From RGIG9041 sp045541455 (GTDB lineage: Bacteria > Bacillota > Clostridia > Oscillospirales > QAKW01): a stretch of 64,000 nucleotides of DNA. Of the stretch, positions 52,507-61,850 are shown one piece after another. Both the position numbers and the translations under genes were made by a program. The stretch spans positions 1 to 64,000 of the forward strand of contig JAZQJA010000012.1 in assembly GCA_045541455.1 (NCBI GenBank), given 5' to 3'. The notes under the pieces are model-generated. The model worked only from the letters and a program-made list of their open reading frames with translations, had not been told where the DNA came from and ran no database searches. The first letter of the stretch is position 1. Every line of letters begins with the position of its first letter.

Positions 52507-53787
52507 ATGAAAATTAAAATCAAACATGTTTCGTATGAGCAAGTTTTGCAGATGAAAAAGCCAAAACACAAACGACCAAAAAAGCCTTCATTTTTGTTTT
52601 CGACTATCATACGGGCATTAGCCATACCTGATTTAATAGCAACTCGTTTTAAATATACAAAAGAAAGAATGGAACCTGCACCAACCGGACCATATCTTAT
52701 TTTGATGAATCACTCCAGTTTTATTGACCTTAAAATTGCTTCAAAAATATTTTATCCTATGCCATACAATATCGTCTGCACATCAGACGCACTTGTAGGT
52801 AAAGAGTGGCTTATGCGAAATATAGGTTGTATTCCAACGCAAAAATTCGTGTCGGATATTACTCTTATAAGCGATATAATACACTCTATAAAAAAGAACA
52901 GGACAAGTGTTCTTATGTATCCTGAGGCGGGTTATACTTTTGACGGTTGTGCCACACCACTTCCGCGTGGGCTTGGCCGATTATTTAAAAAACTTGATGT
53001 GCCGATACTTACTGTAATTACAGATGGAGCTTTTTTAAGGGACCCGTTATATAACAATTTACAGTTAAGAAAAGTAAATGTAACTGCCACTCTTAAATGT
53101 CTTTTTACACAGCAAGAAGTACGCGATTTGTCGGTTGAACAGTTAGATGCACGGCTTGATGAGGCCTTTACATTTGACAATTTTGAAAATCAATTTAAAA
53201 CAAAAACCGTGATTGACGAACCCTTTCGGGCAGACGGCTTAGAAAGGCTTTTATACCGTTGCAGCGAATGTGAAACCGAAGACAAAATGGAAGGGCTTGG
53301 CACTGTTATCACCTGTAAAAAGTGCTCAAAGCAGCACACTTTGAACATTTACGGTAAGCTTGAGGCAAAAGACGGCAAAACACGCTTTTCACATATCCCT
53401 GATTGGTACAACTGGCAACGCGAGTGTGTCAAACATGAGATAGAAAGTGGAAAGTACAAACTTGATATTGATGTCAAAATAGGTGTTTTAAAAGATTATA
53501 AAGCAATTTATATGGTAGGTGACGGACACCTTTATCACGATATCAACGGGTTTAAACTAACAGGTTGTGAGGGCAAACTTGAATACACCCAGTCACCGCT
53601 TGCGTCTTACGAGTTGAATGCCGACTACTATTGGTATGAAATCGGTGATGTCATAAGCATTGGAAACAAAGACCTTTTATACTACTGTTTCCCTAAAGAT
53701 AAGGTAAATGTAGCAAAAGTTCGTTTTGCTGCTGAAGAAATATACAAAATACAAAAAGAAAGAACAAGGAAAATAAAAAATGGATAG
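52507..53787 (+). CDS. PlsC-type acyltransferase with zinc ribbon and C-terminal domain
   Basis: About 426 aa. N-terminal third: lysophosphatidate-type acyltransferase motifs LMNHSSFID (H-x4-D, His69/Asp74) and MYPEAGYTFDG, with PRGLGRLFKKLDVPI. Middle: a zinc ribbon CSEC-x14-CKKC (about 252-273). C-terminus: a beta-rich part of unknown type. I choose the ATG at 52507, 8 bases past GGAGG; the GTG at 52501 is too close. It lacks an evident membrane segment. It overlaps the esterase gene by 8 bases. Substrate unknown. Confidence 0.8.
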   Translation: MKIKIKHVSYEQVLQMKKPKHKRPKKPSFLFSTIIRALAIPDLIATRFKYTKERMEPAPTGPYLILMNHSSFIDLKIASKIFYPMPYNIVCTSDALVGKEWLMRNIGCIPTQKFVSDITLISDIIHSIKKNRTSVLMYPEAGYTFDGCATPLPRGLGRLFKKLDVPILTVITDGAFLRDPLYNNLQLRKVNVTATLKCLFTQQEVRDLSVEQLDARLDEAFTFDNFENQFKTKTVIDEPFRADGLERLLYRCSECETEDKMEGLGTVITCKKCSKQHTLNIYGKLEAKDGKTRFSHIPDWYNWQRECVKHEIESGKYKLDIDVKIGVLKDYKAIYMVGDGHLYHDINGFKLTGCEGKLEYTQSPLASYELNADYYWYEIGDVISIGNKDLLYYCFPKDKVNVAKVRFAAEEIYKIQKERTRKIKNG

Positions 53788-54565
53788 TATTAATCTTTGG
53801 AAAAGTACACCGGGAATGGTGCTTGAAACACCGACAATCACCCCGTTTATACCTGAAAACAAAAAAACAGATGCTGCCGTTATTATATTCCCAGGCGGTG
53901 CTTACGCTAAGCGCGCAGCCCACGAAGGTGATGTTTATGCCGAATTTTTGGCAAGTGAGGGTATTACCGCATTTGTCGTTGCATACAGAGTACACCCTCA
54001 CAGATTCCCCTGCCAATTACTTGATGCAAGGCGTGCAATCCGCTGGGTGCGGGCGCACGCAAAAGAATACGGAATCGATAAAAACAAAGTTGCAGTTATG
54101 GGTTCTTCGGCAGGCGGACATTTGGCGGCAATGGTATCTACATACAAAAAAGCCATTGACTTTGAAGGCATTGACAGTATTGACAGAGAAGACTGTATGC
54201 CTAACGCACAAATACTGTGTTATCCCGTTATTTTATCTCCTGCAAATAACAATCCGTCGCACAGCGGAAGTTACCGAAACCTTACCGGAACAAAAGAAGC
54301 TGACATTTGTAAAGAGTTTGACCCAGAACTCAATGCGGATAATAATACACCGCCAGCTTTTATTTGGCACACTTCACAAGACCCGGCTGTAAATGTTATA
54401 AACAGTTATCGCTATGCAACCGCTCTTAAAATCAATGATATACCGATTGAAATGCACATTTTTCCGTTTGGAAGACACGGTTTAGGACTTGCACCACAAA
54501 ATCCTCATATAAATCAATGGTGTATCCTTCTTATAAATTGGTTTAAAGAAATAAACTGGTTATAA
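53780..54565 (+). CDS. Alpha/beta hydrolase (esterase, BD-FAE type)
   Basis: 261 aa. Serine esterase of the acetyl-xylan/feruloyl-esterase-like type. Seen: the oxyanion region IIFPGGAYAKRA, nucleophile elbow VMGSSAGGHLAAM, the acid region IWHTSQDPAVNV, and the catalytic His in PFGRHGLGLA. No signal peptide, so it acts inside the cell, perhaps on imported acetylated sugars. It is translationally coupled to the PlsC-like gene. Confidence 0.86.
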   Translation: MDSINLWKSTPGMVLETPTITPFIPENKKTDAAVIIFPGGAYAKRAAHEGDVYAEFLASEGITAFVVAYRVHPHRFPCQLLDARRAIRWVRAHAKEYGIDKNKVAVMGSSAGGHLAAMVSTYKKAIDFEGIDSIDREDCMPNAQILCYPVILSPANNNPSHSGSYRNLTGTKEADICKEFDPELNADNNTPPAFIWHTSQDPAVNVINSYRYATALKINDIPIEMHIFPFGRHGLGLAPQNPHINQWCILLINWFKEINWL

Positions 54566-54610
54566 AAAAATCCGTATTGTAACGTATAGACGTTACATTA
54601 CGGATTTTTT
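54565..54610. terminator. Terminator between convergent genes
   Basis: Long stem AAAAAATCCGTA-TGTAACG / CGTTACA-TACGGATTTTTT with a 6-base loop. Confidence 0.85.
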
Positions 54611-54667
54611 ATTGTGAAAACAACAAAATTCCGGAATACCCTACCGTAATTTTAATTGCGTATGTCA

Positions 54668-55642
54668 TTAATCTTCCCATTCACTTGGAAGGTATGCCCG
54701 TGTCATAGCCTTTTGGCCATGGGTATTTCCAACTTCAAAACGAATAAACTTAGGCTTTACAGCAAGTTTTGAAAGATCAAACTTTGCATTTGTTAAACTG
54801 TCATCGTCTGCAAGTACACGCCAAGTTGTGCGGTCCTCAGTTCTGAAAACAATTGCATTTGCAGGTTCGGTTTCTATGTGAACTATATTATCCTCTATAT
54901 AAAGGCTTTTAATTATCGGACCGTTAGTACCGTAAACATCACGGTTTTCCATAGCCTCTATTATACCTTTATATGTAAGTTCTTTTGCTTTAATCATAGT
55001 AAATGCGATAAAACTGTCACAGTATGCTGTGTTTTCAAGCGGATACACATTATGGTTATCATCACTTGCTGTAGTTACGGGATACTGTCCGTTTCGGATA
55101 AGGGTTACATATTCAATATCTCCCCAACCTTGAAGTTCGTTACGAAGTGTTGCACCGTTAATTATTTCAAAACCCCAAAAGCCCTCCAACGTTACATAAT
55201 CGACTGTTGTATGCTGAGACCAACGCGGATGATTATACTGTGCCAAAAAGCCCGCTTCGTTTGCTTTTTTAACAAGTTCGTTTATAACTTTTGTAGAGTA
55301 GTTTTTCTTGTATTCGTCTTTTGGGAAATCGACAAATTTATCACATAGTTCATTTTTTGCAAAAAAGTTTAAATGATAAGAGGGGCGGTGGCGCACAGTC
55401 ATATCACGATAGTCGGAAATATCAATTTCCGTAGCTGTAATTGCAACAAAGTTTTTATCGGTAAGTTCGGGATGAGGCACAAGCACATTGTGATCTGAAA
55501 AAGCGACAACAGAATAGCCCTTATCCATATATGCCTTTTTCATTTGGGCAGGTGTAAGTGCGCCGTCAGAATCGGTCGAATGTGAATGAAGGTTTGCCTT
55601 GTACCATTTTCCTTCGTTTGAAATGAGATAATGTTTTGACAT
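54668..55642 (-). CDS. PHP-domain metal-dependent phosphoesterase (paralog 2)
   Basis: 324 aa; same family as the gene at 2857-3792. Metal motifs: HSHSTDSDG near residue 20, AFSDHN, QYNHPRW and ASDDNHN. Substrate unknown. It is read leftward from the cation antiporter gene with a 15-base gap, so it may be co-transcribed with the antiporter, PAP2 and HAD genes. Confidence 0.8.
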   Translation of the reverse strand: MSKHYLISNEGKWYKANLHSHSTDSDGALTPAQMKKAYMDKGYSVVAFSDHNVLVPHPELTDKNFVAITATEIDISDYRDMTVRHRPSYHLNFFAKNELCDKFVDFPKDEYKKNYSTKVINELVKKANEAGFLAQYNHPRWSQHTTVDYVTLEGFWGFEIINGATLRNELQGWGDIEYVTLIRNGQYPVTTASDDNHNVYPLENTAYCDSFIAFTMIKAKELTYKGIIEAMENRDVYGTNGPIIKSLYIEDNIVHIETEPANAIVFRTEDRTTWRVLADDDSLTNAKFDLSKLAVKPKFIRFEVGNTHGQKAMTRAYLPSEWED

Positions 55643-55657
55643 AGTTTTTATCCTCTT

Positions 55658-56944
55658 TTATTTATTTACTAAATCAAGTTTAGTTTTACGGCGATTTTTC
55701 ACCTCATCAGTAATTGGTGTGATTTCACCTGCCAATGCAAGTGCCTGACGGGTAAGCAAAGGCCCAAACAGTTCATAAATCAAAACTGCAAAAAGTGTTA
55801 TATTTCTAATAAGGTTGCCTTGCTCGCCAAGTTGCATAGCGGTGGCACACATTCCAAGCGCCACGCCGGCTTGTGGAAAAAGAGTTACGCCAAGATATTT
55901 ACAAATTTCATCAGAACATTTTGTGATTTTTGCACTGAAAAAGGTGCCGATATATTTACCTATACAACGGAAAATTATATATACAATACCTATAACCACT
56001 ATTGCCCAGTGGCAAAATACAGACAGTTCCAGTTCTGCGCCGCTGATTACAAAAAACAATGCAAACAAGGGAGAAGTCCACTTATCAGATGCTGACATAA
56101 GGTCAAAAGAAAGGGGACATATATTGCAAAACACTGTACCGAGCATCATACAAACAAGAAGTGATGAAAAACGTATATGTATAAAACCTACATGAAAATC
56201 AAGCATTGACAAAGATGCAGTTAAAAATACAATTGCTATTGTAAGATTAAGTCGGTTTGTATTTGAGTTAAACAGTTTTTCAAGTTGAGTTAATATCCAA
56301 CCCATAATAGCGCCAAGAGCAAGAGAGCATATAATCTCAACAAGCGGATTTATAAATATTGATACAAAATCAACACTGCCGCTTACAAGCGTTCTGGAAA
56401 TGCCAAAAGATACCGCAAAAACTATAAGGCCTACCGCATCGTCAAGTGCAACGATTGGTAAAAGTAGTTTTGTAAGAGGACCACGTGCTTTATATTGACG
56501 TACAACCATTAATGTTGCAGCGGGTGCTGTGGCCGTTGCAATGGCACCAAGTGTTATTGCCTGCGCCAATGTGAGTTGGTTAGGCATTAGCAGATGAACA
56601 GCGTAAAGAGCTACATCAACAAGTAAAGTTGCACATAGAGCTTGAATTACACCTATTGTAAAAGCTTGTCTGCCTGTCTTTTTAAGATCATCCAGCCTGA
56701 ATTCGTTACCAATTGAAAAAGCAATAAAGCCAAGCGCTACCTCGGCAACAAGTGACAGGCTTGATACATCGTCCATAGATTCAAAGCCAATGCCGTTAAT
56801 TCCAAATCTACCAAGACAATACGGACCAATAAGCACACCTGCTATAAGATATGCGGTAACCGAGGGGAGTTTTAACGGCTTAAAAAAGCGCGTCATTATC
56901 AGTCCCGCAAGTAACGCTATTGACACCGATAAGAGAATGTTCAT
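55658..56944 (-). CDS. Cation:proton antiporter, CPA2 family
   Basis: 428 aa, about 12 membrane segments, Na+/H+-exchanger type (CPA2). Seen: LPSVTAYLIAGVLIGPYCLG, FIAFSIGNEFRLDDLKKTGRQAF, GAIATATAPAATLMVVRQYKARGPLTKLLLPIVALDDAVGLI (the exchanger Asp pair region). It lacks the C-terminal regulatory RCK/TrkA domain of KefB. Ion specificity unknown. Confidence 0.87.
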   Translation of the reverse strand: MNILLSVSIALLAGLIMTRFFKPLKLPSVTAYLIAGVLIGPYCLGRFGINGIGFESMDDVSSLSLVAEVALGFIAFSIGNEFRLDDLKKTGRQAFTIGVIQALCATLLVDVALYAVHLLMPNQLTLAQAITLGAIATATAPAATLMVVRQYKARGPLTKLLLPIVALDDAVGLIVFAVSFGISRTLVSGSVDFVSIFINPLVEIICSLALGAIMGWILTQLEKLFNSNTNRLNLTIAIVFLTASLSMLDFHVGFIHIRFSSLLVCMMLGTVFCNICPLSFDLMSASDKWTSPLFALFFVISGAELELSVFCHWAIVVIGIVYIIFRCIGKYIGTFFSAKITKCSDEICKYLGVTLFPQAGVALGMCATAMQLGEQGNLIRNITLFAVLIYELFGPLLTRQALALAGEITPITDEVKNRRKTKLDLVNK

Positions 56945-57612
56945 TTTTTATCCTCACTTTTATATAAAATTATATTGTTAAATGCAACATAAAAAGCAAC
57001 AAGAGTTAAACTAATAAGCACGCCGCCGATAATATCGGTAAACCAATGTACGCCTGAAAAAAGCCTTGCCAAAACTGTTAAGACAATTACTGAAATACAG
57101 ATGGTTTTTCCGGTAATTCTTGTTTTTTGGTTATTTAAACGGGTATTGAATTGTATAAAAGCCGAAGACATTATACAACACACCAGCATTGTATGAGAAG
57201 ATGGGTAAGACGCTTCAAGTTCGCCATCTACAAGTATAGGACGGAAGTTTACAACAAACACCTCAAAAATGAGATAAACAACAATCATAACAGCATAGAA
57301 TGCCGCAAGTAAATATATGTCCTTATCAATTTTCTTGAAACTTTTTCTGGTAATAAGTTGGTATAAGCCGAAAATGGCAAAACCAAACATTACGGCAAAC
57401 GAAAAATAGCCCAAAATTTCACTTACATTATACCAAAAATCGTTACTGCCTATGGTTTTATACACATAGTCATTTACAGAAGAAAGGCCCACTAAAGAAT
57501 TTAAAGGACCAATTGCCGATACATCTACAAACATCACCGAAACTGTAAATATGATAAATACAGCAAGAAAAAGAAATGCAAGTAAAAGCAATTGTTTTGT
57601 GTTTGATTTCAT
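56941..57612 (-). CDS. PAP2 family phosphatase
   Basis: Membrane phosphatase of the PAP2 type, 223 aa, six membrane segments, acting on lipid phosphates or pyrophosphates such as undecaprenyl pyrophosphate. Only part of the signature is plain: SYPSSHTMLVCC (PSGH-like motif, here PSSH) and SGVHWFTDIIGG (SRxxxxxHxxxD). It overlaps the antiporter gene by 4 bases. Confidence 0.85.
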   Translation of the reverse strand: MKSNTKQLLLLAFLFLAVFIIFTVSVMFVDVSAIGPLNSLVGLSSVNDYVYKTIGSNDFWYNVSEILGYFSFAVMFGFAIFGLYQLITRKSFKKIDKDIYLLAAFYAVMIVVYLIFEVFVVNFRPILVDGELEASYPSSHTMLVCCIMSSAFIQFNTRLNNQKTRITGKTICISVIVLTVLARLFSGVHWFTDIIGGVLISLTLVAFYVAFNNIILYKSEDKK

Positions 57613-57624
57613 TAGATTTACTCC

Positions 57625-58260
57625 TCAATTTAATTTTAAAAGGTCAATTGCCTGTAAAAAATCATCAAGTTTTGCAAAAAGAACACTTTCGGTTTGCTTG
57701 TCAAACGGCATAACATCGGGAATAGCAATGCATTTCATACCTGCAGACACCGCAGATTTTATACCGTTTACAGAATCTTCAAAAACAATACAATCACGCG
57801 GATTTGCACCAAGCATTGACGCAGCCTTTAAGAAAATGTCGGGTGCGGGTTTCCCGTTTTCAACCATATCGCCGCCCAAAACAACATCAAAACTTTCAAG
57901 CACATTCAGTTTTTTTAGATTTGATTTTACCGTTTCGGTAGAAGAGCCTGATGCAACAGCCATTTTTATATTGTTTTGTTTTAAATATTCAATCAGTTCC
58001 GGTGCACCTTTCTTAAATGCCAAAACAATATTTTCTTTTACATACCGCCTTGAATCATCGTTGAATTTATCAACATCAAGAGTCGGAAAGTTTTTAGCAA
58101 GATAAGCTGACCAACCGGCTTTATTCATTCCGCAAACGAACGGTATATGTTCACCCACATTTTCAAAGCCTTGAAGTTCACCTGCGTATGTCCACGCAGG
58201 AATGCAAATTTTTTGAGTATCAAGCAGTGTACCATCCATATCAAATATTACATTTATCAT
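57625..58260 (-). CDS. HAD family hydrolase (beta-phosphoglucomutase-like)
   Basis: 211 aa. Seen: the nucleophile motif IFDMDGTLLDTQ, a helical cap, VASGSSTETVKSNL, and the metal/Asp motif CIVFEDSVNGIKSA. The layout is that of the phosphoglucomutase/phosphoglycolate phosphatase subfamily. Substrate unknown. First gene, read leftward, of HAD-PAP2-antiporter-PHP. Confidence 0.86.
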   Translation of the reverse strand: MINVIFDMDGTLLDTQKICIPAWTYAGELQGFENVGEHIPFVCGMNKAGWSAYLAKNFPTLDVDKFNDDSRRYVKENIVLAFKKGAPELIEYLKQNNIKMAVASGSSTETVKSNLKKLNVLESFDVVLGGDMVENGKPAPDIFLKAASMLGANPRDCIVFEDSVNGIKSAVSAGMKCIAIPDVMPFDKQTESVLFAKLDDFLQAIDLLKLN

Positions 58261-58410
58261 TATATCACCACCGCAAAGATTATAGCACGCGTTATATTTT
58301 TATTCAAGACATATCGACAAAAAATACAGTTATAAGTTGATAGCTTTTTATAAGTGCTATTTACTTAAACAACAACACAAATCTATTTTTATTTTATTTT
58401 TAAAAAGATA

Positions 58411-58439
58411 TTGACTTTGAAAAATAAAGAGAGTACAAT
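58411..58439 (+). promoter_or_regulatory. Promoter of the MATE leader and gene
   Basis: TTGACT at 58411-58416, a 17-bp spacer, TACAAT at 58434-58439. The region 58261-58410 upstream holds no other feature I can support. Confidence 0.75.
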
Positions 58440-58467
58440 TAGCAAAAAGGTTGTATTGAGGTTTAAA

Positions 58468-58542
58468 ATGACATACCAACGAACGCGAAAAGAACACACA
58501 TTTTTTCGACAGGCTAATGTCTGCCTTAATTTCACGTTTTAA
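58468..58542 (+). CDS. Leader peptide of the MATE gene, 24 aa
   Basis: ATG preceded by TTGAGG. It begins MTYQRTRKEH and ends CLNFTF. Residues 5-7 are Arg-Thr-Arg, a +X+ motif of the kind at which macrolide/ketolide-bound ribosomes stall. The frame stops 5 bases before the terminator stem, so ribosome position can decide whether the stem folds. I infer a drug-sensing attenuation leader. Confidence 0.65.
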   Translation: MTYQRTRKEHTFFRQANVCLNFTF

Positions 58543-58547
58543 TTTTT

Positions 58548-58584
58548 GGGAACTTGCCATACTAAGTATGGTAAGTTCCCTTTT
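58548..58584 (+). terminator. Attenuator terminator before the MATE gene
   Basis: 15-bp stem with one mismatch (GGGAACTT-G-CCATAC / GTATGG-T-AAGTTCCC), a 3-base loop and TTTT, between the leader peptide and the MATE ribosome site. Confidence 0.8.
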
Positions 58585-58604
58585 GATTTATAGGAGGGGT
58601 TTTT

Positions 58605-59957
58605 ATGATTAAAGATATGACAAAAGGATCTGTAGTAACCAATATTGTAACCTTCTCCATTCCGGTTATGATAACCCTTTTGTGTCAAAGTCTGTTTACT
58701 ACGGTAGATTCAATGACTGTAGGCAGGTTGGTTGATGCCAATGCGCTTGGCAGTGTCGCTTCGTGCAGTTCTATAACAAATTTATTTATGCTGCTGGCAA
58801 ACGGGTTCTCGGTTGGGTATAAAATTATTATCGGACAGTTTTTCGGTGCTGGTAAAGATAAAGATACCAAGCAGGCTATATACACCTCTCTTATAATTAT
58901 GGGCGCAATTTCGTTGGTCATTACAGTTTCCGGTGTATTATTAGCATCGCCTATGCTGAAATTACTAGATACAATAGACGAGTTGTTTGAAGGCGCAAAA
59001 TTGTATCTGACTCTTATTTTTGCTGGCATTTCACTCATTATATTCCGAAGCGGAATTAATAACATATTTTATGCACTCGGTGATACAAAAACACCTATGT
59101 ACTTACAGATAGCACAGCTTGGTTTGCACATTTTGCTTGACTTCATACTGCTTGGTAAGTTTGAAATGGGCATTATGGGGCTTGCAGTTGCAGGTTGGAT
59201 AAGCCGTGGTGTCACCATTATTCCGTTGATTTATCTTTTGATTAAGAGAATTAAAGAATTCTCTAATCCTGAACATTATTTTAACATTGACACATTTAAA
59301 AAAATCAGCAAAATTGCAATACCGTCTTGCATTGCACATGCTGCAAGTGCACTGCAGGTTCTCCTGGTAAACAGGCTTATTAACTCTTTTGGCGTACATG
59401 TAGTTACAGGTAATAATATCGCAAGTAACATTAACGGCTTCTTTTTACTAATCGTTAACGCTATTGCATCGGCAGCAGGTGCATTTGCCTCACAAAACTA
59501 TGGTGCAAAGCACATAAAACGTATTAAGCAGTGTGGTTTGATTTGCCTTGCAATCAATATTTTATACAGTATTTTTATGGTGCTCGTTATAATTATATTT
59601 GGCAGACAACTCATTCATCTGTTCTTATCAGACACTACAGCTCCTACGCTATATGCCCAAATCACCGATTATGCTCAAAGGTATATGCTGGTGTATGCTT
59701 CATTTATTGTTATATACAACACAGGTCATGTTTACAGTGAAATATTGCGTTCTGTAGGTAAAATCCGTATAACTGTAGTATCTTCATTGATAGGAATCAC
59801 CATGCGAGTAGTATGTACCTACTCACTTGCGTACCTTATTGGCGAGGCTGCTATTTATTGGGGATTGCCTTTCACTTGGTTTTTCTACTATTCTATTATT
59901 ATTGTATATTTCTTTGTCGGCAAGTGGGTGCCCCACTATCGCTCAGTTCATAAATAA
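58605..59957 (+). CDS. MATE family multidrug exporter
   Basis: 12-segment multidrug/toxin exporter, 450 aa. Seen: MTKGSVVTNIVTFSIPVMITLLCQSLF, TVDSMTVGRLVDANALGSVAS, IIIGQFFGAGKDKD and a repeat of this architecture in the second half (NGFFLLIVNAIASAAGAFASQNYGAKH). AGGAGG lies 7 bases before the ATG, just past the attenuator. Transported drugs are unknown. The upstream leader implies induction by a ribosome-active compound. Confidence 0.9.
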   Translation: MIKDMTKGSVVTNIVTFSIPVMITLLCQSLFTTVDSMTVGRLVDANALGSVASCSSITNLFMLLANGFSVGYKIIIGQFFGAGKDKDTKQAIYTSLIIMGAISLVITVSGVLLASPMLKLLDTIDELFEGAKLYLTLIFAGISLIIFRSGINNIFYALGDTKTPMYLQIAQLGLHILLDFILLGKFEMGIMGLAVAGWISRGVTIIPLIYLLIKRIKEFSNPEHYFNIDTFKKISKIAIPSCIAHAASALQVLLVNRLINSFGVHVVTGNNIASNINGFFLLIVNAIASAAGAFASQNYGAKHIKRIKQCGLICLAINILYSIFMVLVIIIFGRQLIHLFLSDTTAPTLYAQITDYAQRYMLVYASFIVIYNTGHVYSEILRSVGKIRITVVSSLIGITMRVVCTYSLAYLIGEAAIYWGLPFTWFFYYSIIIVYFFVGKWVPHYRSVHK

Positions 59958-59988
59958 AAAAACACCCAATCGGGTGTTTTTTTATTAT
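59958..59988. terminator. Terminator between MATE and GH43 genes
   Basis: Stem AAAAAACACCC / GGGTGTTTTTTT with a 5-base loop, between convergent genes. Confidence 0.85.
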
Positions 59989-59989
59989 A

Positions 59990-60868
59990 CTAATCTAATT
60001 GTAACACTAATGTATCATCTTTTTCACAAATTGGTATAATAACTGCTTTTTCTATAGTTTTATTAGGCGAATGGATGCACAAGTACATTTTCGAGTCAAC
60101 ATCACTGAAAATCATACCGTGACCGCCGTCGGTACCTGTCATTTCTTTAGAATACAGCAGTTTTTCCTGTTGAATCCACTTTCCGTCTACTTTACCGTTT
60201 TCACTTCTTGCTATACCAACACAATAGCCGTCTTTATCAAAGTTAGACCAAATCATTAAAAGGCTGCCGTTTTTTGTAGTATACATAAAGCAACCGTCTG
60301 TAACTCTATGTCCGCACGCCCATTTTGGATCGTCTGCACGAAAGAGTTCAATTGGTTCACTTATTAAATGAGTTAAGTCATCTGATAATTTAGCTGCTGC
60401 CATTCTTCCGATACCGTCATCGGTACAAGTCCACTCATGCACAAAAATTAACCACGGTGTATTATCAGAATCTATATACAGCGTGCCGTCAATAGCGTCC
60501 CAATCACGCGGGGTTATAGTGCCGTCGGATATTTCTACAAACGGGCCTTCCGGAGAATCGGATTTCAATATAGTACAGCCTCTACGATTTAACTTTTTAG
60601 AATAATATGTTGTAAACATATAATATGCATCTTTATATTTATGCACCTCGGGCGCCCATCTGTTTTTTAAGGAGTCTTCGGGAACCACTGCTATCGGCTT
60701 ACCAAGTTTTTTCCATTCACCATCAAGACTTCCGGTATCATTTTTATAACAATCCCACCACGATTGCTCGTTCCAATCGCCCTCAACATTTGTGCCGTAC
60801 ATATAATATACACCGTTATCAACAAGAATAAACGGGTCTCTGAGTTTCGTTACATTAGTTATTATCAT
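59990..60868 (-). CDS. Glycoside hydrolase family 43-like protein
   Basis: About 292 aa, five-bladed beta-propeller type. Seen: VTKLRDPFILVDNGVYYMYGT (catalytic base Asp), RWAPEVHKYKDAYYMFTTYYS, DWDAIDGTLYID (pKa-modulating Asp), WACGHRVTDGCF, and MIFSDVDSKMYLCIHSPNKT. Targets arabinose/xylose-type linkages in plant or host glycans. The acid Glu position is not clear in this variant (VTDGCF), so activity needs proof. No signal peptide: intracellular. I use the ATG at 60868 with GGAGG upstream. Confidence 0.82.
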   Translation of the reverse strand: MIITNVTKLRDPFILVDNGVYYMYGTNVEGDWNEQSWWDCYKNDTGSLDGEWKKLGKPIAVVPEDSLKNRWAPEVHKYKDAYYMFTTYYSKKLNRRGCTILKSDSPEGPFVEISDGTITPRDWDAIDGTLYIDSDNTPWLIFVHEWTCTDDGIGRMAAAKLSDDLTHLISEPIELFRADDPKWACGHRVTDGCFMYTTKNGSLLMIWSNFDKDGYCVGIARSENGKVDGKWIQQEKLLYSKEMTGTDGGHGMIFSDVDSKMYLCIHSPNKTIEKAVIIPICEKDDTLVLQLD

Positions 60869-60944
60869 AAAATTTACCTCCATAAATATAATGCGAATTT
60901 GTTTAAATAGATTTGCATATACTGCATAACCCAAGTCATAACAC

Positions 60945-61787
60945 TTAAATTAAAAAACTATCTTTTTCTGATTTTTCCTTGTACTTATCCCATGCAGGAA
61001 CACATATTTTTTCAAAAAAGTCATCTACCTTTTCTGGATGTACTGCTCCACACAACGCATCTCCTATACGGGTGTATACAGCTTTACCAACCGGGAAATA
61101 AGCTTCGGAATGATATTTTTGTTCATTATAATAAATATCAACCGGTCCGGCGCATTTTTTAAAATAAGTGTCAAAATCACACATATTAATCAATCCCAAT
61201 GATTGAAGTTCAATTAAATCGTCAAGTATTACCCCTATAGATTTATAATAGTCAGAAAAATCATTATAAAAAACTATCGGACAATATTCTGTTTTTCCTT
61301 CATCTACATATTTCACTGAAATTTTTGCCAATTTCATAAACACAAGCGCTGCATTTTTATCCATTTGTTCTACTGTATGTAACAAACCTTTTGGAATTGT
61401 CCCCGGAGCGTTGCATTCTTCAGCTAATATATTCGCCCAAATTATTTGAAACTCCAAATCAGATACAAGACGAGTCTTATCCATAAACTGAGCAAGCCAA
61501 TCGGAGTCGATTTTCTCGGGTTCTGCCGTCGGAGTAATCATTTCTAAAGCTTTATTAACAATGTCGTATTGATTACAATACTCTTTAACGGTTTTCTTTG
61601 CTTTGCTAATAAGTGCAGCTTTTGTCACTGGGTCATAATTACTGTTTTGAATATCCTCAATATATGTATCTATAGCAATTTTTGTGGGTGTTTTGTGTGT
61701 TGCCACCCATCCCACAGCATTAGAAAGTCTGTCAATCAAATTATTAGCTACATCTGCAAAACCATCCAATGATATTAAACTTTCCAT
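60945..61787 (-). CDS. DUF2806-like protein
   Basis: 280 aa, soluble, mostly helical. The central part DWLAQFMDKTRLVSDLEFQIIWANILAEECNAPGTIPKGLLHTVEQMD fits the DUF2806 pattern (VS-x-lQ-x-WA-x-LLA-x-PG). The N-terminal half has helices predicted from GFADVANNLIDRLSNAVGW and a charged linker. The family is poorly known and found scattered in Clostridia and phages; I assign no function. It is read leftward with its own GGGGG ribosome site. The neighbours are GH43 and DUF3267 genes; no clear operon. Confidence 0.6.
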   Translation of the reverse strand: MESLISLDGFADVANNLIDRLSNAVGWVATHKTPTKIAIDTYIEDIQNSNYDPVTKAALISKAKKTVKEYCNQYDIVNKALEMITPTAEPEKIDSDWLAQFMDKTRLVSDLEFQIIWANILAEECNAPGTIPKGLLHTVEQMDKNAALVFMKLAKISVKYVDEGKTEYCPIVFYNDFSDYYKSIGVILDDLIELQSLGLINMCDFDTYFKKCAGPVDIYYNEQKYHSEAYFPVGKAVYTRIGDALCGAVHPEKVDDFFEKICVPAWDKYKEKSEKDSFLI

Positions 61788-61850
61788 ATAGATCCCCCCT
61801 ATTTTAAATCCACCATATCGGTATTTTACATCTCAATTTTATAATACAAT

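Noticed and set aside
58261..58410. Second regulatory RNA upstream of the MATE promoter
   Set aside because: Only weak AT-rich pairings are found; nothing supports an RNA element there.
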